Positions 1-12,493 of a stretch of DNA of 64,000 nt are shown here, piece by piece. Every line of letters starts with the position of its first letter. Positions within the stretch are counted from its first letter, which is position 1. The DNA comes from Agapanthus africanus (Eukaryota; Streptophyta; Magnoliopsida; Asparagales; Amaryllidaceae), in NCBI GenBank assembly GCA_030015575.1, contig JASDDO010000024.1, forward strand, positions 40,386,114 to 40,450,113, read 5' to 3'. The notes under the pieces are model-generated. The model saw nothing but the letters and a program-made list of their open reading frames with translations. It was not told the origin of the DNA and ran no database searches. A program made the translations under genes and the position numbers.

Positions 1-459
1 ATGGGAACGTCTCGATGTAGTGTTGTGTTGTGGCCTCTTGTAGAGGCGAGTGCTTGGTTTTATACCGGATGATCGGACCATTGTTAGAGCTGCCAGTTGC
101 GAGAGGACTGTTGATGTATAGCATACCTCAGAGATTTTGATGTCGCCTACCGTGAAGACAGGTGACCCAGCTGTTGCTGAGATGATGGGATGTTGCTTTC
201 AGAGCTTACGAGCTAAGATCGCCGGAGCTTCCAGGCAGAGATGCGACAGATGATAGCTAGTCTATCCCGAATTGAGAGACGAAGGTGATTCGTTAGGTTG
301 ATGCGCCGACGTAGGCCCAGTTGAGTTGAAGATTTCCAGTGTGGAGAATCTTACTCAGACCTAGAGCAGACCGATCCAGAGATGACCGCCGATGTATCGC
401 CCTTCCTGGAGCATTGAGGCATTGTTTGGCATGCGGGCGAAGAATATCCACATGTTGTA

Positions 460-777
460 TAGGCGAAGTTAAAAAGTTCGAACGAGTGTCAGAAACCCAT
501 TTTCCCAAGTTTAAAGTGTTCGGAGGAACATGCAGGTAATTCTGTGGACCCTCTAGAAGAATGAAACCCTAACTCGACATGATGACCATGGAACCGCTTT
601 GAACCTTAGGGTTTGTGGCAGTTTAGCGGTGTCATCAGTGAGGCTTGGGTTTGCCCTTCTATGGCTGGTCCAAAGGTGCTGTGGTATGTACCAGATATTT
701 TTAGACCGCGCTCAGGTGTTGAGCCTTCGGAAAATTTTGGGACCTTGATGACTCGATCGAAAAGCTTGACGTCGTCC
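460..777. mobile_element. MITE-like element, copy 1
   Basis: This stretch of about 320 bp is clearly related to 36491-36848; shared blocks include TAAAAAGTTCGAACG and TTCTGTGGACCCTCTAGAAG. Its ends are imperfect inverted repeats: CGAAGTTAAAAAGTTCGAACGAG on the left matches about 16 of 23 positions of the reverse complement of the right end. The ends are clearer in copy 2. No coding capacity and no convincing target duplication is visible. A small non-autonomous DNA transposon is the best reading; a shared retrotransposon leader segment is the alternative. Confidence 0.45.
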
Positions 778-1867
778 GGATACCATATGATAAGAGACCA
801 GTAAAGAGACCAGTAAACTGACCAGCTTCGGATAGAGGACCTCACCCAAATGCGTTGTGAGTTGATAGAGAACGGACGAGTATTGACTATTCCTCCGATG
901 GTTGGGACGAGTTCCCGAGGACGTGTTAGGCCAGATATTTTCTACCGAGTGATGAAGATACCGAGTTCGTGATTTCGAGTCCGTGTGATAGACTCCGGAT
1001 TGACCGTGGCCGAGAACAGTTGCAGTGTGCCGATAGCATGGCGTGACGTCATATTGGACGATGATACAGACGGGTGGAACCAGAGGTTTGTGCGAGACGC
1101 CGACGAGCTGTTGTTACTCCCCGTCGAGATTAGAGATCTGATATGCTTACAGAGGCGTTGGGATACGGCCAGTTTCCGAGGCAATGTGTGCTGAGAACGC
1201 AGATGTCCAGAAAACGAGAAAAGATTATGTAAGAGTATCAGCCTCCGTACTGTTCGGCATAGGCGAGATCGGAAGAGAACTTGAGCAGGATTCCTTCCAG
1301 GACACTGCTGCAATGAGATTGGCACCCAGGATCAGATGTGTCGCGTTTATCCAGAGGACCAGAGGCCGACGCCAGTAACGTGCTGCCTTACGAGTGGTCG
1401 TGATGATTGACCGGGAGATGACCAGAGAAGTGCTAGAGCGGAATCGTTCCCGTTAGCACACCTGACAGGGCCGATGAGCCGACGGATTGCGAGATTGGTA
1501 ATCTGAGGAGAAGATGAGTACCCAGAGACAGAGGGCGCCAGACCGTGAGCAGGAGACGATCGGATGTTCTTGCCCTGCCAGTTTTAGGCGGACCGACTTT
1601 TTTTCAGCATTGTGGGAGGTGTACCTCGATGTCATTTATTGCGATTTGCGTTTGTGATCCGAGTATCATGTTTATATCGCTTGGATTTGAGTTTTGATGA
1701 CGAGTTTCCTGATATTGATTTCGTGCACCATGGCTGCACCTACTGAGTATTTACATTTTGCGCATAGTTATCGCACCTGAGATATATTTTATACACCGTT
1801 GTATTGATTTGCGATTTGTGCATGCCTATTGCGTTTGATTTCGATTTTGATACTCGATATTTGTTTG

Positions 1868-2046
1868 TGCACCTTGTGCACCTGATTGGATTCTTGTGCA
1901 TATCAGATGCACCCGGTATCGTTGTCATGCACACCCGTTGCAGTGGGCAGATGCTTTTGTGCACACCCGTTGCACTTAGATTTTCTTTGTGCATATTGTG
2001 GCACCTGTTTTTGGATTTGAATTCCCTGTGCACCAGACGCATATGA
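1868..2046. repeat. TGCA/GTGCAC-rich tract
   Basis: About ten TGCA-centred words (GTGCAC, TGCACC, ATGCAC, GTGCAT) are scattered through about 180 bp at irregular spacing. They do not form a simple tandem array. The origin is unknown. Confidence 0.5.
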
Positions 2047-2721
2047 TTATTGGATACGCCTTTTGAGGCTGATTTTGCTTTGAGCACTTTGTTTTCATGT
2101 TGGGCACTATATTTTGTAGAAGCCAAACATGACTGATCCGAGAACAGTACCTGAGTAGTTTACATGCATTAAAAGTTTACCAAAAAGGGTTTTCAAGAGG
2201 AGCTATAGTCTCGCTATTTCCTACGTGTCCGTGAGCGACACGAACGTTTATAAAGGAAAACCTTTTGGGATATTTTGAAAACGACGGAACGTGTATTTAA
2301 GAAAATATATATGGACATTTATTATTATTTTAAAATGAGCGTCCGTCAGTTATGCCGTGAGTTACGCATTCCTGTGGTGATTTAGAAAAGATTTTGCATG
2401 AATTTTATTCAGATTTTGGAATTTTCAAAGATGCGTACTATACACGTATTATAGTATTTGACTAGTGTATATTGGATTTCAGTGGTGGATTTCGAGATCT
2501 GCATCTCTATTGTAACTCCGAGGATATGCGCGCAAATCTGATGATTTGCGTGACGCTTGACGGAGTTGATTTTGAGTTTTGTACTCGTTTTCAAGCGCAC
2601 TTGGCGCGTTGTGTTATTTCCGCGTTTTTCCATGATTTCGGAGCCCCGTTGATTTGAGCTGATTATTGAAATGTTTTAGATTTTAGGGGTTTAAATTTAA
2701 ATTCGGGGACCGAATTTATTT

Positions 2722-2734
2722 AAGGGGGGAAGAT
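2722..2734 (+). promoter_or_regulatory. Polypurine tract of E1
   Basis: AAGGGGGGAAGAT lies directly before the TGTAACA of the LTR. This is the expected priming site for plus-strand DNA synthesis and it fixes the orientation of E1. Confidence 0.75.
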
Positions 2735-4827
2735 TGTAACATTTCGAAAAAATAAAATATTATTTTTTGGGAATTTTTATAATTAAATAATAAAATATTG
2801 AATATTTTAATAAGACGGTATAATTAAATACCGATAAATTTGTGAAAAATTTGGAAAATTATGGAAATTACTAAAAGAGGGTGTTTCATGCGAAGTATGC
2901 AAATTTTAAGTCCTTATGATTAATTATACACTAATTTAGGGCTAATCGCGATTGAAAATCGCTAATCGGATTTTAAGCTTGTTTTGTGCAAAACATACAC
3001 CGTATCATTTTTCACTTATTGCATTTTTGTTTCATGGCCTTCCTTCATGTTTTATATCATGGTTGTTGATTTATTAGAGAGGGAAAAAGAAAAGAAGAAG
3101 AAGAAGAATAGAATATGCAAGTATGGATAAGAGAGAGAGAGAGAGAGTGGGTGAGGGATCAAATATTGGTCTTGGTCATTCCCTCTTCATTTTCTTCCAC
3201 CCATTTCTCTGCTCTGCACATCATCTTTGCTGCTGCTGCTGTCTCCCCTTCCTCCTCCATCTTCAACCTCTCAAAATTCCATGAAAAACACCCCTAAACC
3301 CAAGTCCCATTTCATTAAAAAGATGCATGAGCTCACTAGCTACCCCATAGACCAAGAAAGAAAAGATTTTGAGGACTTTGGGCAACTCAAGAAATTTTCT
3401 TGAGTTGCCAAAGGAGGTAACTTCTGCACCATTAGTGTGGTGTTTTAATTCCTTATGCATCCATACATGTTTCATGTCGATATTGAGTGGTTTTGTGGAC
3501 TTAGGAAAACTTTAGTTAAGGGTTTTGGAATTCTTGATTTGGTGATGTTGTGACCGTTAACTAGACTTGGGTGTTGTTTAATGACCTGGACCACAGCTTA
3601 GAAACCCCAAAACACAGATTTAGAAACCCCGACATCGGATAAATATGTGATTGGTGAGGGTATTTTGGAATCTGGAGCAACCCGGGGACACGAAATGATT
3701 TTGCAATTACTGGGAGTCGTGCAGACCCCTAGGAAGCTACCACCAAGACCTGAGCCCCATCCCCTGCACCCAGGCCGCAGATTTATTCAATCTGGCCGCA
3801 ATTTGCGGCCAAGGTAGCTTAGAATTGATCTGTACTTATTCTAGGGTCCCTTTAGATGTAAATTAGGCCCTCCATATATGCAGAATTGACCAATTTGGCT
3901 TAGGGTAAAATCTGGGACCATTTCCATGAGTTGGTGCATTGTTTTACGACTTCGTTTTGACTTGATTTTGGTATTTGGTATTGTGTTTCCATCGTGTGAC
4001 GTTTGGACGTCCACGACCAGGGTTTTGGTCGTGTTTTGCACGCAAAGCTATAGGTTTTGACCTATGAGCGAAACGTGTACCGTTTTGGTTTTCCGTCTTG
4101 ATTTTAATGCGCATTGCTATGGTTTATTATTGTAAGTACCTTCACGTGGATTCCGAGGCGACGGAGCGTGGCGTCATCGATTTCGGCAAGCGAAGACTAG
4201 GTGAGTGGATCTATATCCACGGGGAAAGTCGGGTGGATGGCGTATAGCACCCCCGCAATGTATTGATGGGAAACTGATTATAGAATATGGTTAGGACACC
4301 TAGATTAGGAAACTAGGGTTAGAATGAAGATAGATATGAAACCATATTAGAAACTAGAGGATAGTTGGAAGTGATATGTTACGACTATCATAGGATGATG
4401 TTTAGCGATATTACCGTTAGGGCACTGTAGGACTAGATAGTCGATGTAGATGCGCCATCCGAACCATACCCTCTTCTAAACCGAAGAATCATATGCATGT
4501 TTTAAATATATACCTTGAGGGATGTTACGGATTTTCAAATGATGTCTTTTCCTTAAAAACACCGCAACCCCTATTTTCAAAACTACGATTCGCTTCTTTA
4601 AGAAAAATCTGATTGTATGGTTTGGGTGTGTATGTTAGATTAGATACTTATACTTAGTAGAGGTAGAATGTTTATGTAAATTCGATTTGACGTGTGATAT
4701 AAATGTGATGAGAGAATATAAGACTGATATGATGATATGTTGGTATATGGATGCGAGTCGATCGAGATGATTTATACCCTGTCGGTCCCCTGATATGAGA
4801 TTATTGCGGATGTGAACCGGGACATAG

Positions 4828-4830
<3 letters not shown>

Positions 4831-4868
<38 letters not shown>

Positions 4869-4880
4869 TAGATATATATA
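4831..4880. repeat. TA microsatellite in the E1 LTR
   Basis: An uninterrupted (TA)n run of about 36 bp is followed by GATA-interrupted TA units. Confidence 0.9.
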
Positions 4881-5328
4881 ATGTTGTGAATCATGGGTGA
4901 TTGGCCGTATGTGATATTAGGCTGTACCCTCATTTGTCTTATAGGATGATAGGATCCCTATTTGCTTAATGCCGTCGTACGATAATTTTCCGTGTATGAT
5001 GAGTTTGACTTGATGATTGATCCTTACCCTTGACTAGAGGTTGCCGTACGATGGATCATACCGTACGCGATGTTGTTAGGCTGGATGACGATTGATAGAT
5101 TCCCAAACTCGGTCATATTAGATACGTATACCCGTCAGCATTTGCATATGATTTACCTTATGACGCATTCATATTATTTCCATTGCATTGCTTATACCTG
5201 TGCTAGTACACTTGCACCATTATCGATGATGCGTATGTTACACGTACACAGATTTGCCGACTCACACACTTCATCATCGATAATTGTCATGTCACTACAC
5301 AGTAGGGTTGATGCATCATGACATATCC

Positions 5329-5485
5329 ATTGATACATCTATACTTGCGGATATACATATTCGTATATCCATATCGGTGCACATATACATTGATACATCC
5401 ATACTTGCGGATATACGCATTTGTATATCCATATTTGTGCACACATACATTGGTACATCTACACTTGCGCATATTCATATTGTAC
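5329..5485 (+). repeat. 60-bp tandem repeat, about 2.6 copies
   Basis: The word ATACTTGCGGATATAC recurs at 5341, 5401 and (as ACACTTGCGCATATTC) at 5461, an exact 60-bp period. The third copy is partial and more diverged. Each unit includes GTATATCCATAT and a GTGCACA word. Confidence 0.8.
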
Positions 5486-6204
5486 CTTTATAGATAACTG
5501 GTTTTATTGTAAAATTGGGAACCGCATGTTATATTTTAAAAGCTGGAATCATTTTAAAAGAGCGGTTTTCCCTTAATATGTCATATCATTATTCCATTTT
5601 GCATGACACACGGATATGCTTACATTTCGCTTATATGTCGCATGCATCATGCTCTATGATTTTACGCATTGAGATATGCTGTTTTCATGAGATTTCTGGA
5701 TTTGAGAACCGTGGACATTTTAAAAGAGATTATGTGTTGTTTTAAAAACCTGGTTTCTCCTGATATGATATTTCAGTGCGTCCACCATGTGTTTTCTCGG
5801 TGCTGAGAGCGACATGTGAAACCCGATTCGAGGAGGCGGATAAGGCCGATTGCGGGTACATGGTGGACCCGGTATGGTACCCCGGGGCGATAACGGATCT
5901 GTCGTGCAATAGACGATGAGCCTGGCAGAGGGACCACCACCTACCGGTGATAGTATTTGGGCTCAGCGGATATCCGGAGGATACCGACCGGTGTCCAGAG
6001 ATGAGATAGGCCGATCCGGACTGACGGAGCCCATGGGCCGCTCCGGACTGACGGAGCCCGGTATATGAGGATTTACGTGCCGATGCTGGGCACGGTTTTC
6101 ATGATATTTTTAAGTGTTGATGCTAGGCACTCAGGTTCCATGATTTTGATGTGTCGGGAGGGACACTGTTGATATATATCCTCATACTTTCATGCACACT
6201 CCTT

Positions 6205-6350
6205 TATGAATTTACGTGCATGCAGACATTGATTATATGGGTGGACGAGATCCACGTGCATACATACCTTAACTTTGGTTGGACGAGATCCATATACATG
6301 CATTGATTATTACTGTTGGATGTTATCCACATGCATATAGGTATTGACTA
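6205..6350 (+). repeat. Short degenerate tandem repeat in the E1 LTR
   Basis: Three related units share GGACGAGATCCA (third copy degenerate) followed by CATGCAT-type words and TTGATTAT. The period is roughly 50-55 bp and irregular. Confidence 0.6.
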
Positions 6351-9300
6351 CCTTGTTGGCACATATTTGACCCGGTCACCCTAGATATCATAGTATTACA
6401 TTATGATATGGTTGACCTTGGAGTCGTTGTTTATTCGATTTCTATCTGTTGATATTTTTCTACTCACGAGTTGGCAACTCACCCCCGTTGTGCCACAGTT
6501 CTTACAGGTTAACCGCTTGGATCGGTAACGGATTCGCTGGCACACAGTTGCATTTGGGTGTTTTGCATTGGTAGGTGGGACATTTATATCATTCCCACTC
6601 TTGTATCTACATTTCATATTGTATCTAGTTAACTCCTTCAATCAAAATTTGTAAGTTGTATAAGTAATGAGACTTAGTGGGATTGTGGTTGCGAGACTTA
6701 GAGCGGGGTTTTTTTCGCTACTTATGGTTTTTTTATGTCTTGCTTTTTCTTTATCTTTTTGTGGTGAACTTCGCCGTTGGGCATCGTATACTTATATATA
6801 CTATATTGTGTGATTGTGATCCGCCGTTTGGCGAAAAGCTAGCCCCTGCTTGGGGATGCCATTATCATTATTATGCATTTGTGGTGTTGGATCAAAATAT
6901 ACAAGGAGGTGCTACCAAATTTTTTAAAAAGACGAAACATGTTTTAAACTAGTAAATTTCACTTGCATCATTCTTGTTCCTTTTTTATGCATTAAGAAAA
7001 CTTGATTTCATCATAACTTTATTTCAAAACTTCACCTCCTTTATTTTTCTTAAAAGGTTTAGATTTCTGGGTTTCAGCTTACTCGAATTCCGTTACGCCT
7101 TTAGACGTTGCGTGATTCAAGTGCTGGTCACGAGCTAATATTTCGGGTCGTGACACTCTACTATCTCAGTCAAACCCTTGGGTCCTTAACTCTGAAACTT
7201 TTATCGCTTCCCACTTTCTGGTGTACGTCGAAGGGGACGCGAAGAGGCCGCTACGTATTTACTCTGAAGTAAACACGCTAAGCGTATCTAAGCAATATAA
7301 GTAAAATGCACAAAAGACAAAGAAAATAGATATAATTGAACACCAACTTTATTTATTAACATTCTTTTTACAATACATCTGAAAAGGAAATACATGGAAT
7401 GAAAAGCAATACCTAAACAGTGGCATAACGGAAATGGAAAGTACTGAAATGAAATGTACAAGTAACTAGAGCTCCGGGTCGAAAGCTAGCTGGTCCAAAT
7501 CCTCGCTGGTGTGCTCGATCTCCAGTGAGTCCGAATCATCCGACGACATTCCAAAGAAAAAGAAAGAGAATTTCGTCAGCGAACAAATCGCTCGGTAAGT
7601 CCTGTAAATAGACAAGAATGGAATAGACAGAATAGAGAGTATATTGTTATAATACTGTATTTAATGTTAACGTTGGTGTTTGTAGCTTGGTACAGAAGAA
7701 GCCAGTGTATATGAGAGGAGTCTCACTTTCCCCGGAGACTAAGGTATCAGGAGTATAAGGAACCGTTCAGCCACGGTACAACGACAATTAAATTCAGATT
7801 AGGTGTATTATGGTTACAGTCTCGTGTCACTTCTAACACTTTCCGTACCAGTCTACCCCTTATAATCCCCGCAATGTCTTGATTGTATTGATGTATTGTT
7901 TGATTTGTATATTGTATATATGGATGACTTGCTGAAACCATGATATCAGTAATGGAACAGATATAATGGATGATCAGGTAGATGGAATATATCCATGGTT
8001 CAGTTCAGTCAATGTAGTTTGATATAGATTGAATGGACGGATTCATAGATCCATGTTGTATTGTAGTTTTGATACTTGAATCATATTCAATTCAGATTGA
8101 TTATATTGAGACTCAGTCTGAGTCAGACAATTAGAAAAGAAATTGAATCATGAATTAGATTTTGGTGTTATCAGGACGACAGGATTTGTGTCTTTTTCAA
8201 AGATGATTATCGTGTTGATAACACCGTTTGTTAAGTTGTCTGCCTTAAATAGGCAAGCACCCATATCTCCGACTCCCTGAGACTCAAGAGACTGGTCCCG
8301 CTTAAACTTATGTTTACTAGGGTCCTTATTGTAATTTAGTATAACTTGAGGGGGTTTTATGTAAAAATAATTTTTCATAATTTTTAAAATACACCTCAAG
8401 TATTTTATTATCGTCTTTATAGGTTTCATTGATGTATATTTATCATTGTGACATTTCTAGTGAATAAAACATAATTTCATAATATATGGTATTTATTTAT
8501 AATATTGGAATTGTTTGGTATTTTCTTGTAAATGGAATGTTTTTCTTGAATTTTGGAAATGATAAATATTAAAAATATTAAAAATAGATATTTTGATATT
8601 AATTACACATATATTTATTTATTAAAAGTATAAGTTTTATTTATAATATAAATCATATTTTTCTAAAGAAAATTGTATTTTAAATCTTTCGAGACCGCAT
8701 GCTCCTTGCGGAGGTCTGCATCTCGCACTACTAAGCCCGAGGACGTGCGATAATCCTCACCATCCTGAACGGGTTTCCCGAAATGGGTTGTAGCGGCACA
8801 TTACAATGATTTGTTAAAAATGCACATCTTGTAGAAAAAGGTTTTTTTATAAGTCGGAGGTAGTCATAAGTAAAATCGTATTTTATCCAAATCTATATTC
8901 CCAAATTCCATCGTGCTATATTATATATGAGTGTTGTGAGGAGGTAGGTCATTACCTTGTGAGTTTTCTAAAACTATCATGATTAAAAGGTATAAACATG
9001 TCGATATGAAACATAAAGGTATTTTACAATAAAAGTGGAATAAAACTTGCTACGATTATCATTCTAATGTCAAACTAATTCTATTGTCTTAGTTAATGAG
9101 TATTAAACAATATATATCAAAAGTAGTAGGTTTGTTATTAAGAAAATGTTGTATTTTGAGAGAAAAGAGAATCGAAAGCCGGATAACTCCGCTTTCGACA
9201 CGTTTTAAGGATTAAGAATTTGAGAATAGCAAAAGAGAGAGAGAAGGGGTACTTACGGGTTTAGGGTCAAGAGAAGAGGAAGAGGAAGATTGGGGAAGCA

Positions 9301-9458
9301 CCGGTTCGTCGTTTCGTCGCCGGAAACTCCTCGAATCGTCGTCGGAAGTTCGTCGGAGCTTCGCCCTTTGCTAACTCCACTTGCACACAAAAAGTCTTGA
9401 GAATTTTCTTGAGAGTTTGAGTAGAGATTTAAGAGTGAGGGGGATGATTTGAGGTGTG

Positions 9459-9469
9459 GTATTTATAGG
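9459..9469 (-). promoter_or_regulatory. TATA box in the A1 3' LTR
   Basis: On the minus strand it reads CCTATAAATAC, a canonical TATA box. It is kept at the same place in all four A-family LTRs of the window, which argues for a real LTR promoter. Confidence 0.65.
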
Positions 9470-9562
9470 AATATTAAGGTATAGGGTAATGAAAAAGTGT
9501 ATTAAAATTTGTATTAAAAAATGGATTAAATGGGATTTTAATTTGCTCTGTAAATGTGCAGA

Positions 9563-9567
9563 GAATT
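9563..9567. other. Target site duplication of A2, left copy (GAATT)
   Basis: GAATT precedes the TGTCATG terminus of A2 and is repeated at 30555-30559 after the other terminus. On joining the flanks, the A1 LTR reads through without a gap. Confidence 0.9.
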
Positions 9568-10980
9568 TGTCATGCCTCGCTTCCCAGTGTAAGGGTAGAG
9601 GACGCGACGAGACTGCTACATATTTACTCTGAAGTAAACACGCTAAGCATATCTAAGCAATATAAAATAAATATACACAAGAGACAGAGACAATAGATAT
9701 AATTGAACAACAACTTTATTTATTAACATTCTTTTGTATAATGTATCTGAAAAGTAAATACATGGAATGGAAAGCAATGCCTAAACAGTGGTGTAACAGA
9801 AATGGAAAGTACTGAAATGAAATATACAAGTATCTAGAGCTCCGGGTCGAAGGCTAGCTGATCCAAGTCCTCGCTGGTGAGCTCGATCTCCTGAAAGTCC
9901 GAATCACCTGACAACATTTCAAGGAAGAAATAAAAGGAATATCGTCAGCGAACAATCGCTCGGTAAGTCCCAAAGATGATGAAGAAATAGAATAGACAGA
10001 GAGTGTAACTTTTAAAGTTGTGTTATATTGTTAACGCTGTTGTTTATAGCTTGGTACAGAAGAGGCCAGTGTATACGAGAGGAGTCTCAGTAGACCAGAG
10101 ACTAAGGTGAACGGAATATAAGGAACCGTTTATGCCACGGTACAACATCAATTGAATTCAGGTTAGGTGTCTTAATGGTTGCAGTCGCGTGCCACTTCTA
10201 ACACCTTCCGTACCAATCTACCCCTTAAACCCCGCGATATCTTGATTGTATTGTAAATTGTATCGTCTTGTATTATAGATTGTACAGATGGATGACTTGC
10301 CGAAACCATGATATCAGTAAATGGATGTAACTGGAGAATCATGTAGATGGAGGTATATCCATGGTTCGGTTCAGTCAATATAGATTGAATAGATTGAATA
10401 TATGGATTCATGTTGTATTGTAGTTTGTACTTGATTCATATTCGAGTCAGATTGATTATAATGAGACTCAGTCTGAGTCAGACAATTAGAAAAGAAATTG
10501 AAATTCTGAATTAAGTTTTGATATTATCGGTAACCGCTGCACATGGACGGCAGGATTTATGTCTTTTTCAAAGACGATTACCGTGTTGGTAACACCGTTG
10601 GTTAAGTTGCCTACCTTAAATAGGCAAGCACCCATATCTCCGGCTTCCTGAGGCTCAAGAGACTGGTCCCGCTTAAACCTATATTTACTAGGGTCCTTAT
10701 TGTAATTTAATATAACTTGAGGGGGTTTTATGTAAAAATAATTTTGTATAATTTTCAAAATACAGCTCAAATATTTTATTATCGTCTTTAGAGTTTTCAT
10801 TGATATATACTTTATCATTGTGACATTTCTAGTGAATAAAACCTATTTTTCATAATATATGGTATTTAATTGTAAAGTATTGAACTTGTATGGAATTGCA
10901 TGGTATTTTCATCTAAAGTGATTCTTTTTTATTTAGAAAAATTGGAATATTTATACTATACCAAAATAAATATTTTGATA

Positions 10981-11019
<39 letters not shown>

Positions 11020-11860
11020 AAATAATTAAATTTATTATTTTTCTAAAAATCTCATTTTCATAAGATATTTGTATTTTTAAATCTTTCGAGACCGTATGTT
11101 CCTTGCTGAGGTCTGTATCTCACACTACTAAGCCTGAGGATGTGCGATAATCCGCACCATCCCGAACGGGTTCCCCAAAATGGGTTGTAGCGGCGCTTTG
11201 AAAAGATTTATTTAAAAATACATAATCTTGTAGAAAAAGGTTTTTATATAAGTCGAAAAGTTTATTGTGCAACCGTATTTTCCCAAATCTATGTTTCCCA
11301 ATATCATCGTGCTATATTACATATGAGTGTTGTGAAGAGGTATGTCATTACTTCGTGAACTATCTAAAAGTATAGCAAGGAAATATAAGATTTATGTCGA
11401 AACTAAACTACATGGTATTTTTCTGAAAAATGCGATAAAATTACAATATACATTCTTTTGAAATGAAACTTGTTCAATACGTTTTATTAAGGATTAATAG
11501 TCATGTTGTGAGAGTTTGGTATTGTTGTTTTTAAGAAAAATGAAACTTTTAAAGAAAAATTGAATCGGAAGTCGGACTAACTCCGTTTCCGTCGGGTTTT
11601 TTAGAATTACGAGTTTTCAAAATAGAAATGAGGAGAGGGAGGAGAGACTTACGGTATTGTAGGATAGAGGGGAGGAAAAGGAAGAAGTGTGAGGCGCTGG
11701 TGCGTCGTTTCGTTGCCGGAATTTCCTCGAGTCATCATCGGAAGTTCGCCGGAGCTTCGCTCTTTGCTAACTCCACTTGCACACAAAAAGTCTATGGAAT
11801 TTTTTTTCTTGAGTGTTTGGACAGAGTTTTGGAAGTGAGGAGGGATGAGTTTAGGTGTGG

Positions 11861-11870
11861 TATTTATAGG
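11861..11870 (-). promoter_or_regulatory. TATA box in the A2 3' LTR
   Basis: It reads CCTATAAATA on the minus strand and is identical in position to the boxes at 9459, 29970 and 34878. Confidence 0.65.
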
Positions 11871-12260
11871 AAAAATTAGGGTTAAGGGTAGATGAAAGGG
11901 TGTGAAAAGATGTATTAAAAGTTGGATTAATTGGGGTTTTGAATGGCTCTGTTAATGTGCAGGGTTTTTAAACAATACAGGGGTTATGGGGAGGCAAAGA
12001 GGCACAGTTTTCAAGAAGGGAAGAATCGGGTTTTGGCCGAGTTCGGCTGGCGGCGGCGGTCGAGTCAGCCGCTTCGCCGGCCGAGTTGGGCCGGGTCGGG
12101 TCGGGCCGATTTTCCCTCGCCACGTGTCCCTTGCCGTTTGGTCTACCTCCTGGACTCGTTTGTTTTATATGTGACTTTTGGTTTTTACGAGTTATGCACG
12201 TGTAAACTCTTGGGCTTCTAAAAATTTAAAAGAAAACCAATTAAAAAATAATATGACTAA

Positions 12261-12324
12261 TGGGATTTGAACTCTGGTGCTTTGGTTCAGCAGTGTAAGG
12301 TCTTACCATTCAGCTACAAGCTCT
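12261..12324 (-). other. tRNA-like module in the A2 3' LTR
   Basis: On the minus strand the order is GAGCTTGTAGCTGAATGGTAAG (box-A-like), a spacer, then GAGTTCAAATCCCAT (box-B-like). Spacing fits the A and B boxes of a tRNA gene, but the T stem is mismatched and no good anticodon stem is seen. It is a tRNA relic or SINE head captured by the LTR, not a functional tRNA. The same module occurs at 30377-30438 and 30832-30896. Confidence 0.5.
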
Positions 12325-12439
12325 TTCTTGCTATTAAAAAGCAAAACAAACACTTATAGTACTCACAGAAAATGTAAATAGCCCAAGTATACATGAACTT
12401 TAAATCAAATTTACGTACACAAGAATTGGAGTTGTTACA

Positions 12440-12452
12440 GTCTACCCTCCTT
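12440..12452 (-). promoter_or_regulatory. Polypurine tract of A2
   Basis: On the minus strand AAGGAGGGTAGAC lies directly before TGTAACA of the 3' LTR. Confidence 0.8.
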
Positions 12453-12493
12453 ACAAAAATTTCGTCCTCGAAATTTACAATTTATTTTAAGAA

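Larger units (their letters stand above)
1..2721 (+). other. Decayed internal region of E1, no intact coding sequence
   Basis: About 2.7 kb upstream of the polypurine tract holds only short open frames, none with a recognisable domain. By position it should be the end of pol or a 3' untranslated region. Near 2690-2720 the sequence reads like the end of a gypsy pol just before its PPT, but too many changes have accumulated to name residues. A MITE-like insertion lies at 460-777 and a TGCA-rich tract at 1868-2046. Confidence 0.5.
1..7155 (+). mobile_element. E1: 3' portion of a plus-strand Ty3/gypsy retrotransposon
   Basis: A polypurine tract (2722-2734) is followed directly by TGTAACA, which opens a long LTR that closes with GTCGTGACA at 7155. 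This order puts the element on the plus strand, with its 5' LTR and most of its coding part left of the window. The TGTAACA...TGACA ends resemble those of the A-family chromoviruses in this window, which suggests a related Ty3/gypsy lineage. No domain could be recognised in the interior, so lineage rests on the termini only. Confidence 0.7.
2735..7155 (+). repeat. 3' LTR of E1, about 4.4 kb
   Basis: The LTR starts TGTAACA after the PPT and ends GTCGTGACA. It is non-coding. At about 4.42 kb it is long even for plant gypsy elements, partly through internal tandem repeats: a TA microsatellite at 4831-4880, 60-bp repeats at 5329-5485, and a shorter set at 6205-6350. The other LTR is outside the window, so the right end is inferred from the terminal motif only. 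Some 45 bp (7156-7200) of unassigned sequence separate it from A1. Confidence 0.65.
7201..9567 (-). repeat. A1 3' LTR, first piece
   Basis: This piece aligns with the start of 32585-34963 and with the A2 LTRs: shared words are CTGGTGTACG, GGACGCGA.GAGG and CGCTACGTA. The outermost TGTCACGCCCC is missing or changed. It stops at the GAATT target site of A2, and the rest of the LTR resumes at 30560. A TATA box lies at 9459-9469 (minus strand). No genes. Confidence 0.85.
9568..12439 (-). repeat. A2 3' LTR, 2872 bp
   Basis: On the plus strand it reads TGTCATGCC...GTTGTTACA. It matches 27671-30554 over its full length. Contents: a TA microsatellite at about 10985-11014, a TATA box at 11861-11870, a GC-rich CGGCGGCGG stretch near 12050-12090, and a tRNA-like module at 12261-12324. 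Short open frames in it are not genes. Confidence 0.9.

Noticed and set aside
5070..5493. Plus-strand open frames over the 60-bp repeats in the E1 LTR.
   Set aside because: The peptide is a translated tandem repeat whose period is a multiple of three; no evidence of coding.
11628..12221. Overlapping plus-strand open frames in the A2 LTR, rich in Arg and Gly.
   Set aside because: They run through the GC-rich CGGCGG stretch of the LTR, differ in frame between LTR copies and show no domain.
12261..12324. A functional tRNA gene.
   Set aside because: T-stem mismatches and no convincing anticodon arm; the module is embedded in LTRs and varies with them.
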